Origin: Alteromonadaceae bacterium
GTDB taxonomy: Bacteria; Pseudomonadota; Gammaproteobacteria; Pseudomonadales; Oleiphilaceae
Assembly: GCA_013393545.1 (NCBI GenBank)
Contig: JABXHG010000183.1
Coordinates: 1-41,908, forward strand
Direction: 5' to 3'
DNA length: 41,908 nt
In this document: piece by piece, positions 8,180 through 15,655 of the stretch
How positions within the stretch are numbered: the first letter of the stretch is position 1
Layout of the letters: each line of letters opens with the position of its first letter
Program-made: the position numbers and the translations under genes
The notes under the pieces: generated by a model
Database searches by the model: none
Seen by the model: only the letters and a program-made list of their open reading frames with translations
Told to the model about the DNA's origin: nothing

Positions 8180-9034
8180 ATGCTCAGCGTTGGTGTGGGC
8201 CCGCTTAGCCTGTCGGTTGAACACGTACTTCTGATGATCGCCTTTGCCGTGGCGCTGGTGGCCGGCGCCATTGCCGGGCGCAAGCGGAAGATTCCCGTGG
8301 CCGGCAGCCTGGCTGACATCTTCCTGGTGGCCATGGTGTTCGCCCGCATCGGCTTTGTGGTGCAGTATTTCGAGCAGTATCGGGGCGATTGGCTGGGCAT
8401 GATTGATATCCGTGATGGCGGGTTCGACATGATCACCGGCGTTATCGCCGCCCTGGTATTCACTGGCGTGCTGATGTGGCGGCGCAGCCAGGTCCGCAAA
8501 CCGTTAACAACGGCGCTGGTGGCAGGCGCGATCACCTGGGGCTTCACCTTCGGCGGCATTTCCCTGATCAACCAGCAAACCAGCGGCTTACCGGATGTGC
8601 AGGTAGCCACCCTGGATGGCCAGCCCGCCAGCCTGGCGGCCATTGCCGACGGCAAACCGGTAGTCGTCAACCTCTGGGCCACCTGGTGCCCGCCTTGTAT
8701 CCGGGAAATGCCGGTATTGGAAGAGGCTCAGGCTCGTTATCCCAACGTGCGCTTTGTCTTTGCCAATCAGGGCGAGCATCCTGAAACCATCGAACAATTC
8801 CTGAAGGAGCAATCGCTAAATTTGAACAACGTGCTCACCGACCAACAAGGCAGCTTTGGCCGGGTAGTCGGTAGCCACGGCTTGCCCACCACCCTGTTCT
8901 ATAACGCCCAGGGCAAACTGGTGGACAGCCACATGGGCGAGCTGTCCAACGCCAGCCTGGCGCGTAACCTGGAACGCTTTGACCCCGCATACCTGAACGA
9001 ATCCCCTGATAAGGAGACTCCCGCCAATGATTAA
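8180..9034 (+). CDS. Membrane-anchored TlpA/ResA-like thiol-disulfide oxidoreductase with N-terminal membrane domain
   Basis: 284 residues in two parts. Residues about 1-130 are hydrophobic, with four or so membrane segments, and resemble part of the prolipoprotein diacylglyceryl transferase membrane fold. Residues 138-275 form a thioredoxin fold of the TlpA/ResA type with the active-site WCPPC at 169-173 and the cis-proline loop GLPTT at 234-238. The catalytic domain should face the periplasm and reduce or exchange protein disulfides. ATG start with TTGGAGAAG upstream. The last 8 bp overlap dsbG, so the two are translationally coupled, which points to a shared role in periplasmic disulfide handling. 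I do not see the substrate, and no cytochrome c genes are nearby. Confidence 0.85.
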   Translation: MLSVGVGPLSLSVEHVLLMIAFAVALVAGAIAGRKRKIPVAGSLADIFLVAMVFARIGFVVQYFEQYRGDWLGMIDIRDGGFDMITGVIAALVFTGVLMWRRSQVRKPLTTALVAGAITWGFTFGGISLINQQTSGLPDVQVATLDGQPASLAAIADGKPVVVNLWATWCPPCIREMPVLEEAQARYPNVRFVFANQGEHPETIEQFLKEQSLNLNNVLTDQQGSFGRVVGSHGLPTTLFYNAQGKLVDSHMGELSNASLARNLERFDPAYLNESPDKETPAND

Positions 9035-9803
9035 CCCGATGTTCCGCCGCCTGCTAAAAAGCAGCGCCCTGGCTTCCACACTGCTGGCTGCCAGCGTGCA
9101 GGCAGAATCCTATCCCGAGCCCATCCAGGTACTGGAAGAACAGGGTGTGAGCGTGGTCGAAAGCTTCGAAGCCCCGGGCGGCATGACCGGCTATGTGGGT
9201 GAAATGCAGGGCCGCTCACTGGCCTTCTACCTGACGCCGGACGGCGATCACGTGATCGTCGGCACCCTGCTGGACAAAGACGGCCAGAACCTGAGTAAAG
9301 CCAGTATCGAAGAGCTGGTAACCGGCCCGAAATTCGCAGAAGCCTGGCCGGAACTGGAAGAAAGCAACTGGGTGCGGGACGGCGTTGAAGACGCAGACAC
9401 CGTTGTCTACACCTTCACCGACCCCAACTGCCCCTACTGCCACCGCTTCCGGGAGCAGGCCAAACCCTGGATCGAAGCCGGCAAGGTTCAGCTTCGCCAC
9501 ATCATGGTAGGTATTTTAAAAGAAGACAGTCTCACCAAGGCCGCCACTATTCTGGGCAGCGATAATCCCGAAGAGGCGCTCAAAGAACATCAAAGCCGCT
9601 ACCGGCAAGGTGGTATTGATGTAGACCGCCAGAAAGTAAGCAACGCTCATCTCGATGTAAAAGCCAATAACCAGCTGATGCAAAAACTGGGATTACAGGC
9701 CACACCCAGCACGATTTATAAAACCGATGACGGCAAGGTACAAATGGTGCAGGGCCTGCCCAACCCGCAAGCCATCGAAAGGATGTTTGGCGCCAGACCC
9801 TGA
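9027..9803 (+). CDS. dsbG: Thiol:disulfide interchange protein DsbG (DsbC/DsbG family)
   Basis: 258 residues. A signal peptide of about 26 residues ends SVQA. An N-terminal dimerisation region runs to about residue 90, and a thioredoxin fold carries the catalytic CPYC at 135-138 in TFTDPNCPYCHRF. A TPS cis-proline motif lies near residue 226. DsbG is a periplasmic dimeric isomerase/reductase that protects single cysteines and is normally kept reduced by a membrane partner such as DsbD. The start ATG at 9027 has AAGGAG at 9011-9016. The 8-bp overlap with the upstream membrane TlpA-like gene suggests that protein could be its electron donor; this is inference. DsbC is the alternative, but DsbG fits better. 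Confidence 0.88.
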   Translation: MINPMFRRLLKSSALASTLLAASVQAESYPEPIQVLEEQGVSVVESFEAPGGMTGYVGEMQGRSLAFYLTPDGDHVIVGTLLDKDGQNLSKASIEELVTGPKFAEAWPELEESNWVRDGVEDADTVVYTFTDPNCPYCHRFREQAKPWIEAGKVQLRHIMVGILKEDSLTKAATILGSDNPEEALKEHQSRYRQGGIDVDRQKVSNAHLDVKANNQLMQKLGLQATPSTIYKTDDGKVQMVQGLPNPQAIERMFGARP

Positions 9804-9809
9804 CCCGGG

Positions 9810-10400
9810 CTAACGACCGGCAGACTCTTCCTGCCCGCTGTCGGGGCTAACAACGGTACCCGACACCACCTCCGGAAATTTTTCCCGCAGGCGGTACAGC
9901 CGGATGATAGTGATGATGTTGGTTACCAGCACCATGGCCTCAGCCAGCATGCCCCCGACAGAGCCAATCACGATGTTGTTGAGCATCCAGGAGAATGCAG
10001 CCAGGCCCAACATGATACGCAGGGGAATGCCCCGCAGCATGAACATGCCCACGGTGCCGAAGGTCATGGCCATCACCGCAAACACATCGGTAATCGATTG
10101 CCAGGTGGCCCAGGCCGCCAGGCCGCTGACTGCCAGCAAACCCAACATCAACCGCCAATTGCCCTGATACCGGCGCGCCAGCTCAATCCGTACGATCACC
10201 AGGGCCGTGAGCGCCGCCGCCGTCCAGCTCTGAAACGAGGCAAACATCAACACAAAGGCGACGTTGGCGGAAATCAGCAGCACCATCAGCCGGTCGTCGT
10301 TCTTGTTGGCGAAACCGGCAATACAGAAAGCCAGGGCCACCAGCCCAAAGAACTGGCCCAGCATTTGAGCCAGCGTCATGTCGGTGAAAAAATCGGTCAT
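9810..10400 (-). CDS. YgjV-family inner membrane protein
   Basis: 196 residues with six or so hydrophobic segments and little hydrophilic sequence before the C-terminal tail (EVVSGTVVSPDSGQEESAGR). Features such as the N-terminal LAQMLGQFFGLVALAFCIAG, the GNWR turn and LGLAAFSWMLNNIVIGSVGG match the YgjV family of inner membrane proteins of unknown function. ATG start at 10400. The 3' end is convergent with dsbG, with only 6 bp between them and no terminator visible. Function is unknown; only the membrane location is safe. Confidence 0.75.
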   Translation of the reverse strand: MTDFFTDMTLAQMLGQFFGLVALAFCIAGFANKNDDRLMVLLISANVAFVLMFASFQSWTAAALTALVIVRIELARRYQGNWRLMLGLLAVSGLAAWATWQSITDVFAVMAMTFGTVGMFMLRGIPLRIMLGLAAFSWMLNNIVIGSVGGMLAEAMVLVTNIITIIRLYRLREKFPEVVSGTVVSPDSGQEESAGR

Positions 10401-10480
10401 GAAATTACTCTTGGCGAACCTGTTGCCAGACTAGCAGAGTGGCCAGGCAACCGGACAGGCGTGGCAGGCCATGCAGACAT

Positions 10481-10515
10481 AAAAAAACCGGTGACTGCAT
10501 TGCTGCAGGCACCGG
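10481..10515 (-). terminator. Rho-independent terminator of ahpF
   Basis: On the minus strand CCGGTGCCTGCA pairs with TGCAGTCACCGG around a short loop and is followed by seven T residues. It lies 42 bp beyond the ahpF stop. Confidence 0.92.
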
Positions 10516-10556
10516 CTAAAGGGGAGGCCTGAACCCGTCAGGCCTGTGTGAACAAC

Positions 10557-12125
10557 TTACTCCGCCGAGTTGCGGATGATAAAGTCAAAGGCGCTCAGGG
10601 CGGCCTTGGAGCCTTCACCCATGGAAATCACGATCTGCTTGTAGGGCACGGTGGTCACGTCGCCCGCTGCGTAGATCCCCGGAATCGACGTCTCGTTGCG
10701 ATCATTTACGATGATCTCGCCATACTGGCTCAACTCAACCGGGCCACCTTTCAGCCATTCGGTGTTCGGCACCAGGCCGATCTGCACAAACACGCCTTCC
10801 AGCTCCACATGATGCTCATCGCCGGTCTTGCGGTCTGTGTAGTTCAGGCCGCTGACCTTGCCATTCTCACCGACAATCTCGGTGGTCTGGCCGGAGGTGA
10901 TGATCTTCACGTTGTCCAGACTGCGCAGTTTTTTCTGCAGCACGTCATCCGCCTTCATTTCATCGCCGAATTCGATCAGCGTCACGTGGCCAACAATGCC
11001 GGCCAGGTCGATGGCCGCTTCCACGCCGGAGTTGCCGCCGCCGCTCACCGCCACACGCTTGCCCTTGAACAGCGGGCCGTCACAGTGCGGGCAGTAGGCC
11101 ACGCCTTTGTTGCGATACTCCTCTTCACCCGGCACGCCCATCTGGCGCCAGCGGGCACCGGTAGACAGCACGATGGTTTTGGACTTGAGCGACGCGCCGT
11201 TGGCCAGACGAACCTCGTGCAGGCCACCCTTTTCTTTCGCCGGAATCAGCTCCTCGGCGCGCTGCATGTTCATGATGTCCACGTCGTATTCGTTAACGTG
11301 CTGCTCCATGGCCGCCACCAGCTTCGGGCCTTCGGTGTAGGGTACGGAGATCAGGTTCTCGATGCCCATGGTGTCCGCCACCTGGCCACCGAAACGCTCG
11401 GCGGCGATACCGGTGGAAATGCCTTTACGGGCCGAGTAAATCGCCGCAGACGCACCCGCCGGGCCGCCACCGATCACCAACACTTCGAACGGATCACGCT
11501 CGTTGATTTTCTTGGCTTCCTTGGCCGCCGAATTGGTGTCCAGCCGGGCGACAATCTCTTCCAGGGTCATACGACCCTGGCCCCAGGATTCACCGTTCAG
11601 GAACACGCTGGGCACCGCCATCACTTCGCGACGCTCCACTTCGTCCTGGAACAGCGCACCGTCGATGGAGGTGTGCTTGACCTTCGGGTTCAGGATGCTA
11701 ATCAGGTTTAGCGCCTGCACCACATCCGGGCAGTTCTGGCATGACAAGGAGTAGTAGGTTTCAAACTCCAGATCCTCGTCCAGGTCCTGGATCTGCTCGA
11801 TCAGCTCCTGAGACGCCTTGGACGGATGACCACCCACCTGCAACAGGGCTAGCACCAGCGAGGTGAACTCGTGGCCCATGGGAATGCCGGCAAAGCGGAC
11901 GCTGACATCAGAGCCTACACGCTGGATGGCGAAAGACGGGCGCCGCACGCGTTGGTCGTTCTCGGTGCGCAGGCCGATCTTGCTGGACATCGGCTCGATT
12001 TCTTCCAGCAACTGCTTCAGTTCCTGGGACTTGTCGCTGTCGTCATACGCTGCCACCAGCTCAATCGGCTGCTGCAGCTTTTCCATGTACGCCTTGAGCT
12101 GTTGCTTGATGTTCGCATCCAACAT
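10557..12125 (-). CDS. ahpF: Alkyl hydroperoxide reductase subunit F (AhpF)
   Basis: 522 residues, full length. AhpF is the NADH-dependent flavoprotein that re-reduces AhpC. The N-terminal double-thioredoxin domain carries C129/C132 in SLSCQNCPD. The FAD site is [17 protein letters not shown] near residue 219, and the second redox pair is C345/C348 in [10 protein letters not shown]. The NADH-binding [15 protein letters not shown] follows, with the C-terminal FAD motif [16 protein letters not shown]. The cysteine numbers equal those of E. coli AhpF. The gene lies 220 bp behind the complete ahpC reading frame (274 bp behind its premature stop). It has its own terminator and its own OxyR-type promoter at 12198-12263, so it need not depend on readthrough from ahpC. 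Confidence 0.96.
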   Translation of the reverse strand: MLDANIKQQLKAYMEKLQQPIELVAAYDDSDKSQELKQLLEEIEPMSSKIGLRTENDQRVRRPSFAIQRVGSDVSVRFAGIPMGHEFTSLVLALLQVGGHPSKASQELIEQIQDLDEDLEFETYYSLSCQNCPDVVQALNLISILNPKVKHTSIDGALFQDEVERREVMAVPSVFLNGESWGQGRMTLEEIVARLDTNSAAKEAKKINERDPFEVLVIGGGPAGASAAIYSARKGISTGIAAERFGGQVADTMGIENLISVPYTEGPKLVAAMEQHVNEYDVDIMNMQRAEELIPAKEKGGLHEVRLANGASLKSKTIVLSTGARWRQMGVPGEEEYRNKGVAYCPHCDGPLFKGKRVAVSGGGNSGVEAAIDLAGIVGHVTLIEFGDEMKADDVLQKKLRSLDNVKIITSGQTTEIVGENGKVSGLNYTDRKTGDEHHVELEGVFVQIGLVPNTEWLKGGPVELSQYGEIIVNDRNETSIPGIYAAGDVTTVPYKQIVISMGEGSKAALSAFDFIIRNSAE

Positions 12126-12197
12126 GTTCGGTCTTCCCCTTTATGTCGTAAATCTAACTGTCTGAATTCAAAAGATTCGTGTTTTGAAGATGGGAGT

Positions 12198-12263
12198 AAG
12201 ATAAAGGCTGGCTATTAGAAGCTCAAATTGATTACACCGAAACAATCAATAGCCACTCTCTAT
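12198..12263 (-). promoter_or_regulatory. OxyR-type promoter of ahpF
   Basis: On the minus strand the first OxyR half-site is ATAGAGAGTGGCTAT (12263-12249), matching ATAG-N7-CTAT perfectly. Seven bases later comes a degenerate second half-site TTCGGTGTAATCAAT (12241-12227). It abuts a -35 of TTGAGC (12226-12221), then a 17-bp spacer and a -10 of TATCTT (12203-12198). This is the normal tetramer spacing for OxyR activation. The layout is base-for-base the same as at ahpC. An ATTGATT / AATCAAT inverted repeat also lies here. Confidence 0.82.
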
Positions 12264-12292
12264 ATTACTCAACAAAACCATTGCCAGAACCG

Positions 12293-12317
12293 AAAAAGGC
12301 CCGCAATGCGGGCCTTT
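12293..12317 (-). terminator. Rho-independent terminator of ahpC
   Basis: On the minus strand AAAGGCCCGCATTGCGGGCC is followed by five T residues. It lies 29 bp beyond the original ahpC stop (12346), so transcription of ahpC and ahpF is separated here. Confidence 0.9.
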
Positions 12318-12345
12318 CTCCAAAGCATTACCTGAAAAGGGATGC

Positions 12346-12402
12346 TTAGATCTTGCCAACCAGGTCCAGAGACGGAGCCAGAGTCTCTTCGCCTTCTTTC
12401 TA
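12346..12402 (-). other. Untranslated ahpC tail behind an in-frame amber codon
   Basis: After the TAG at 12402-12400 the ahpC frame stays open for 17 more codons, reading KEGEETLAPSLDLVGKI, then TAA at 12348-12346. This is the normal AhpC C-terminus; E. coli ends KEGEATLAPSLDLVGKI after a Trp. With TGG in place of TAG the protein would be 187 residues, the family length. The single base concerned is T12401 on the plus strand (C expected). It is either a real nonsense mutation, a suppressed codon or a sequence error. Confidence 0.9.
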
Positions 12403-12909
12403 CTTGGCCTGGCAAACTTCGCCATGTTGGTTGCGAACATACTGAGCTGCTTCTACCTTGCGCAGCAGGTCGTCAGCGTCACGGCCGATGCCTTCAGCAG
12501 TGATTTCCATCGCCTGGATAACGCCATCCGGATCGATCAGGAAGGTAGCGCGGTCTGCCAGGCCGTGGCCTTCACGCATTACACCAAGGTTGTTGGTGAT
12601 GGTGCCGGTCTGGTCGCCTACCATGTAGTACTGGATCTTGCCGATGGTTTCGGAGCTGTCGTGCCATGCTTTGTGGGTGAAGTGGGTGTCTGTGGAGACA
12701 GAGAACACTTCAACGCCCAGCTGCTGCAGCTCTTCGTATTTGTCGGCTACGTCGCCCAGTTCGGTCGGGCATACGAAAGTGAAGTCGGCCGGGTAGAAGA
12801 AAAATACCGCCCACTTACCTTTTACGTCTGCATCGCTGATTTCAACGAACTCACCGTTTTTGAAAGCGGTGGCGTTGAACGGCTTAATTTCGCTGTTGAT
12901 GATACCCAT
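12400..12909 (-). CDS. ahpC: Alkyl hydroperoxide reductase subunit C (peroxiredoxin), truncated by an amber codon
   Basis: AhpC reduces H2O2 and organic hydroperoxides and is recycled by AhpF. The frame gives 169 residues with the peroxidatic C47 in DFTFVCPTE and the resolving C166 in GEVCQAK. Both catalytic cysteines are therefore present. Translation then meets TAG at codon 170, exactly where typical 2-Cys AhpC has Trp, and loses the last 18 residues. The missing tail is intact downstream (12346-12402). The rest of the gene shows no decay. In E. coli the tail after the resolving cysteine has been reported to contact AhpF, so recycling could be impaired if the stop is real. The start ATG at 12909 has CAGGAG upstream. 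An OxyR-type promoter precedes it. Confidence 0.93.
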   Translation of the reverse strand: MGIINSEIKPFNATAFKNGEFVEISDADVKGKWAVFFFYPADFTFVCPTELGDVADKYEELQQLGVEVFSVSTDTHFTHKAWHDSSETIGKIQYYMVGDQTGTITNNLGVMREGHGLADRATFLIDPDGVIQAMEITAEGIGRDADDLLRKVEAAQYVRNQHGEVCQAK

Positions 12910-12963
12910 GTAAAGATAACTCCTGTTTAATGGATTTACAGATCAGTGAATTGATGGGGCTAA

Positions 12964-13029
12964 AAGATACCGGCTTACTCCGCCTGATGAAAATTGATAA
13001 TTCCCAAAATCCAGATAGGTCCTGCCTAT
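12964..13029 (-). promoter_or_regulatory. OxyR-type promoter of ahpC
   Basis: On the minus strand the first half-site is ATAGGCAGGACCTAT (13029-13015), a perfect ATAG-N7-CTAT. After 7 bp comes TTGGGAATTATCAAT (13007-12993), then a poor -35 TTTCAT (12992-12987), a 17-bp spacer and a -10 TATCTT (12969-12964). A weak -35 touching the proximal OxyR half-site is typical of an activated promoter. The layout matches that of ahpF exactly. Confidence 0.82.
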
Positions 13030-13214
13030 CAGGAAATCCGGCAGATCAATGAAACCTTTTGTACCCGCATAAAATCTTGAGATACCTGGTAAATGGGGCC
13101 TGACTCCTGAACTTCAATACTGTGGAAAACCCATATACGCCGGAAGCCCAAGGTAAATATGCGCTTCGGTGATATACTGCGGTTTCGACCCACCGGAGCG
13201 AACAGGGAGTTTTT
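13030..13214. other. Gap between the ahpC promoter and the efflux operon
   Basis: No gene and no convincing promoter or repeat was seen here. It must contain the promoter of the efflux operon that starts at 13215, but no clear -35/-10 pair or operator palindrome stands out. Confidence 0.35.
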
Positions 13215-14525
13215 TTGCGCTATATCCGGGCCATCACCACAGCCTTTTTACTGATCCCCGGCGCCGCCAGTGCCTTGTCGCTGGATGAAGCGTTGATGAT
13301 TGCCAGGGAACAGGCCACCACCCTGCAAACCCTGGACGCCGAAACCCGCCGGGCCGAAGCCCAACACACCCAGACCGCCCAGGCTTTTTTACCCACCCTG
13401 AGCGCGGACGCCAGCTGGCTGCGCGCAGATTCAGCTGTGATCAACGCGGTACCCGCGACCCTGGTTGGTGGCCGCCCCAACCAGACCGTGGATTTTGGTC
13501 CGGTGGAAGGCGCTGTCACTGGCTTACAACTGGTGCAACCGGTATTCAACGCTGACGCCCTGCGGCAACGGGAAGCCGCCAGCCTCAAGATCGATGCCCG
13601 GCGCCAGGCCCGGCAATGGGGGCAACAGGCACTCCGTCTGGAAGTGGCCCGGCGTTATTTCAACATCCTGCGCCTGCAAGATCGGCAACAGGCCGCAGAG
13701 CAGGCCCGCGAAGCCGCCCATCAGGCTGCAAAAATGGCCGAAGGCAGTTATCAACAGGGTATGGCCGCCCGGTTGGATGTTGAGCAGGCCCGGGCCGAAC
13801 TGGCAGCAGCACAGGCCCGAATCAGCCAGGTCAAAGCCGCCACGCAGGAAGCCGAGTACCAGTTGAAATCCCTGCTTGGCATGGCACCTGGTCAGCCACT
13901 GAAACTGGATACAGGGTTACCGGAACCGGCAATGCCTCTGGGCATCAACGAACAAAGCGCGCCCCGCAAAGATCTTGAAGCTCACCAACTGGCCGCCAAG
14001 GCAGCAGACCGGAAAACCCGTGCTGCCGAAGGGGAATGGCTACCCCGAATCAATTTGCTGGCCCGCCAACAGTGGGCCCACGGCGACCAGCAGCTGGAAG
14101 ACAACGCCGATGGCTGGCTGGTGGCGGTGAATCTGCAGTGGACACTGTTTGATGGACTAGGGCGTGAAGGCAGGATTGCCGAAGCCAGGGCCGATGCCGA
14201 AAAGGCGCACACCGAACTGGAAGAAACCCGCCGGCGCATAGACCGTGAACAGGCCATTGCCGCCAGCCAGTGGCAGGCCGGTTTTCGCGCCTGGCAGGCT
14301 GCCGGCAAGTCCGTGGAAGCGGCGGAAACAGCCGCCCGCCTGGCCAGCCGCCGTTATCAGGAGAACCTCGGCTCCATGACCGACCTGCTGACGGCCCGTT
14401 CCCGGCTCGACCGGGAACGGGCCACCTTGATTGACAGCCGCTATCAAGCGGTGCTGGCCGCCATGAACCATCATCTCCAGCACGGCCGCGATCCACTTCT
14501 GGCGTTAGGGAATAATTACCAATGA
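13215..14525 (+). CDS. TolC-family outer membrane efflux channel
   Basis: 436 residues, the usual length for an outer-membrane efflux channel. The signal peptide is about residues 1-20 (ends GAASA) and is followed by LSLDEALMIAREQ, the standard opening of mature TolC-like proteins. Two Ala/Gln/Glu-rich coiled-coil repeats form the periplasmic tunnel (about 140-215 and 330-410), with the pattern SYQQGMAARLDVEQARAELA in the first. The TTG at 13215 is the best start: GGGAG lies 6 bp upstream and the signal peptide begins directly after it. It is the first gene of a three-gene RND operon and overlaps the next gene by 4 bp (ATGA). Confidence 0.87.
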   Translation: MRYIRAITTAFLLIPGAASALSLDEALMIAREQATTLQTLDAETRRAEAQHTQTAQAFLPTLSADASWLRADSAVINAVPATLVGGRPNQTVDFGPVEGAVTGLQLVQPVFNADALRQREAASLKIDARRQARQWGQQALRLEVARRYFNILRLQDRQQAAEQAREAAHQAAKMAEGSYQQGMAARLDVEQARAELAAAQARISQVKAATQEAEYQLKSLLGMAPGQPLKLDTGLPEPAMPLGINEQSAPRKDLEAHQLAAKAADRKTRAAEGEWLPRINLLARQQWAHGDQQLEDNADGWLVAVNLQWTLFDGLGREGRIAEARADAEKAHTELEETRRRIDREQAIAASQWQAGFRAWQAAGKSVEAAETAARLASRRYQENLGSMTDLLTARSRLDRERATLIDSRYQAVLAAMNHHLQHGRDPLLALGNNYQ

Positions 14526-15655
14526 CCGTTTTCACCCGGGCCCTGGGCCTCTGTTCGTTACTGGTTCTGGCCGGTTGTTTCGGCGAAGCGCCCGAACCGG
14601 AAGCAAAGAAAAACACCGCAACACCTGAAGTCACCGTGGCCGAAATCCGGCCCTGGCAAAACGGCAGCACCCGCACCCTCCCCGGCGTGGTTCGCCCGGG
14701 CAAGCGGGCCGTGATCAGCACCCGCATGTCCGGCACCCTGGAGACGGTCAACGTTGAACCGGGCGATACAGTGGCCACCGGCCAGCCTCTGGCGACCGTC
14801 GACTCCCGGGAAGTGGAATCCGCCATCCGGGCCGCCCGGGCCAATGTCCAGGCGACGGAATCGGCTCTGAGTCAGGCCCGGCGTGAACATGAACGACTGC
14901 AACGGCTGTACGGGGAGGATTTGATTGCCCGGGTGAAAATGGAACAGGCCGGCGTCCGGGTTCAGGAGTTTAAAGCTCGCCTGCAAACCGCCAAAGCCGA
15001 ATTGCAGAGCCAGGAAAGCAACCTGGATTACACCCGGCTAACCGCTCCGTTCGATGGCCTGGTGGCAGAGACACTGGTCGACGCCGGCAGCTTTGTCGGC
15101 CCCGGCCAGGCCCTGATGGTGCTGGAGGCCCGGGACACCCTGCGCATTGACGTACCCGTCTCCAGCCGGATAGCCGCCAGCCTGCTGCCCGGCCAGCTGG
15201 TATCGGTTATTACCGGCGAAGAGGGCCACACCCTGCCAGCCCTTTTAACGGGGATTATCCCGGCTCTGGACAAAGAGGCCACCGGTCAGCGCCTCAGACT
15301 GACACTGAACAGCAAACAAAACGGGCTGGCTCCAGGCCAAGTGGTCACGGTACTGGTGCCCGCGCCGGATGAGCACACCGCCAGCACCCGTAACTGGGTC
15401 ACTTTGCCGGAAAGTGCGCTGATTCGCCGGGGACAGCTGACCGGTACCCTGGTGCTGGAACAGAGCGGTGATGAAACCGCCGTGCACCTGAAATGGATCA
15501 AGACCGCCAACCCGCCAGCCAACGGCACCGACAAGATTCCGGTCACCGAAGGGCTGTCTGCTGGCGAGCAAGTGGTCCTTAACCCGTCAGCCGATCTGCA
15601 GGATGGCCAGACCGTCACCGTGACACCATCCGGAGCAAACGATGGCAAGCAATAA
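14522..15655 (+). CDS. RND efflux periplasmic adaptor (membrane fusion lipoprotein)
   Basis: 377 residues. An N-terminal lipoprotein signal with lipobox LAGC (Cys19) would anchor it in the inner membrane. A biotinyl-lipoyl-like region precedes and follows a hairpin of heptad repeats (about 100-165: ANVQATESALSQARREHERL). The sequence then returns with DYTRLTAPFDGLVAETLVDAGSFV, a hallmark of MFP/HlyD adaptors. It joins the permease to the TolC-type channel. It overlaps the upstream gene by 4 bp and the permease by 14 bp, so all three are co-translated. The export substrate is unknown. Confidence 0.9.
   Translation: MTVFTRALGLCSLLVLAGCFGEAPEPEAKKNTATPEVTVAEIRPWQNGSTRTLPGVVRPGKRAVISTRMSGTLETVNVEPGDTVATGQPLATVDSREVESAIRAARANVQATESALSQARREHERLQRLYGEDLIARVKMEQAGVRVQEFKARLQTAKAELQSQESNLDYTRLTAPFDGLVAETLVDAGSFVGPGQALMVLEARDTLRIDVPVSSRIAASLLPGQLVSVITGEEGHTLPALLTGIIPALDKEATGQRLRLTLNSKQNGLAPGQVVTVLVPAPDEHTASTRNWVTLPESALIRRGQLTGTLVLEQSGDETAVHLKWIKTANPPANGTDKIPVTEGLSAGEQVVLNPSADLQDGQTVTVTPSGANDGKQ

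Noticed and set aside
10548..11711. 387-codon open frame on the plus strand opposite ahpF
   Set aside because: Antisense shadow of ahpF, with no domain and no ribosome site.
12400..12402. TAG in ahpC as a pyrrolysine codon
   Set aside because: The replaced residue is Trp at a non-catalytic position, and no pyrrolysine genes are seen in the window. A point mutation or sequence error is simpler.
12227..13007. FNR-like reading of TTGGG-AATT-ATCAA and TTCGG-TGTA-ATCAA at the ahp promoters
   Set aside because: They occupy exactly the proximal OxyR half-site position in both promoters, next to perfect distal OxyR half-sites, and match FNR only partly. OxyR explains both better.
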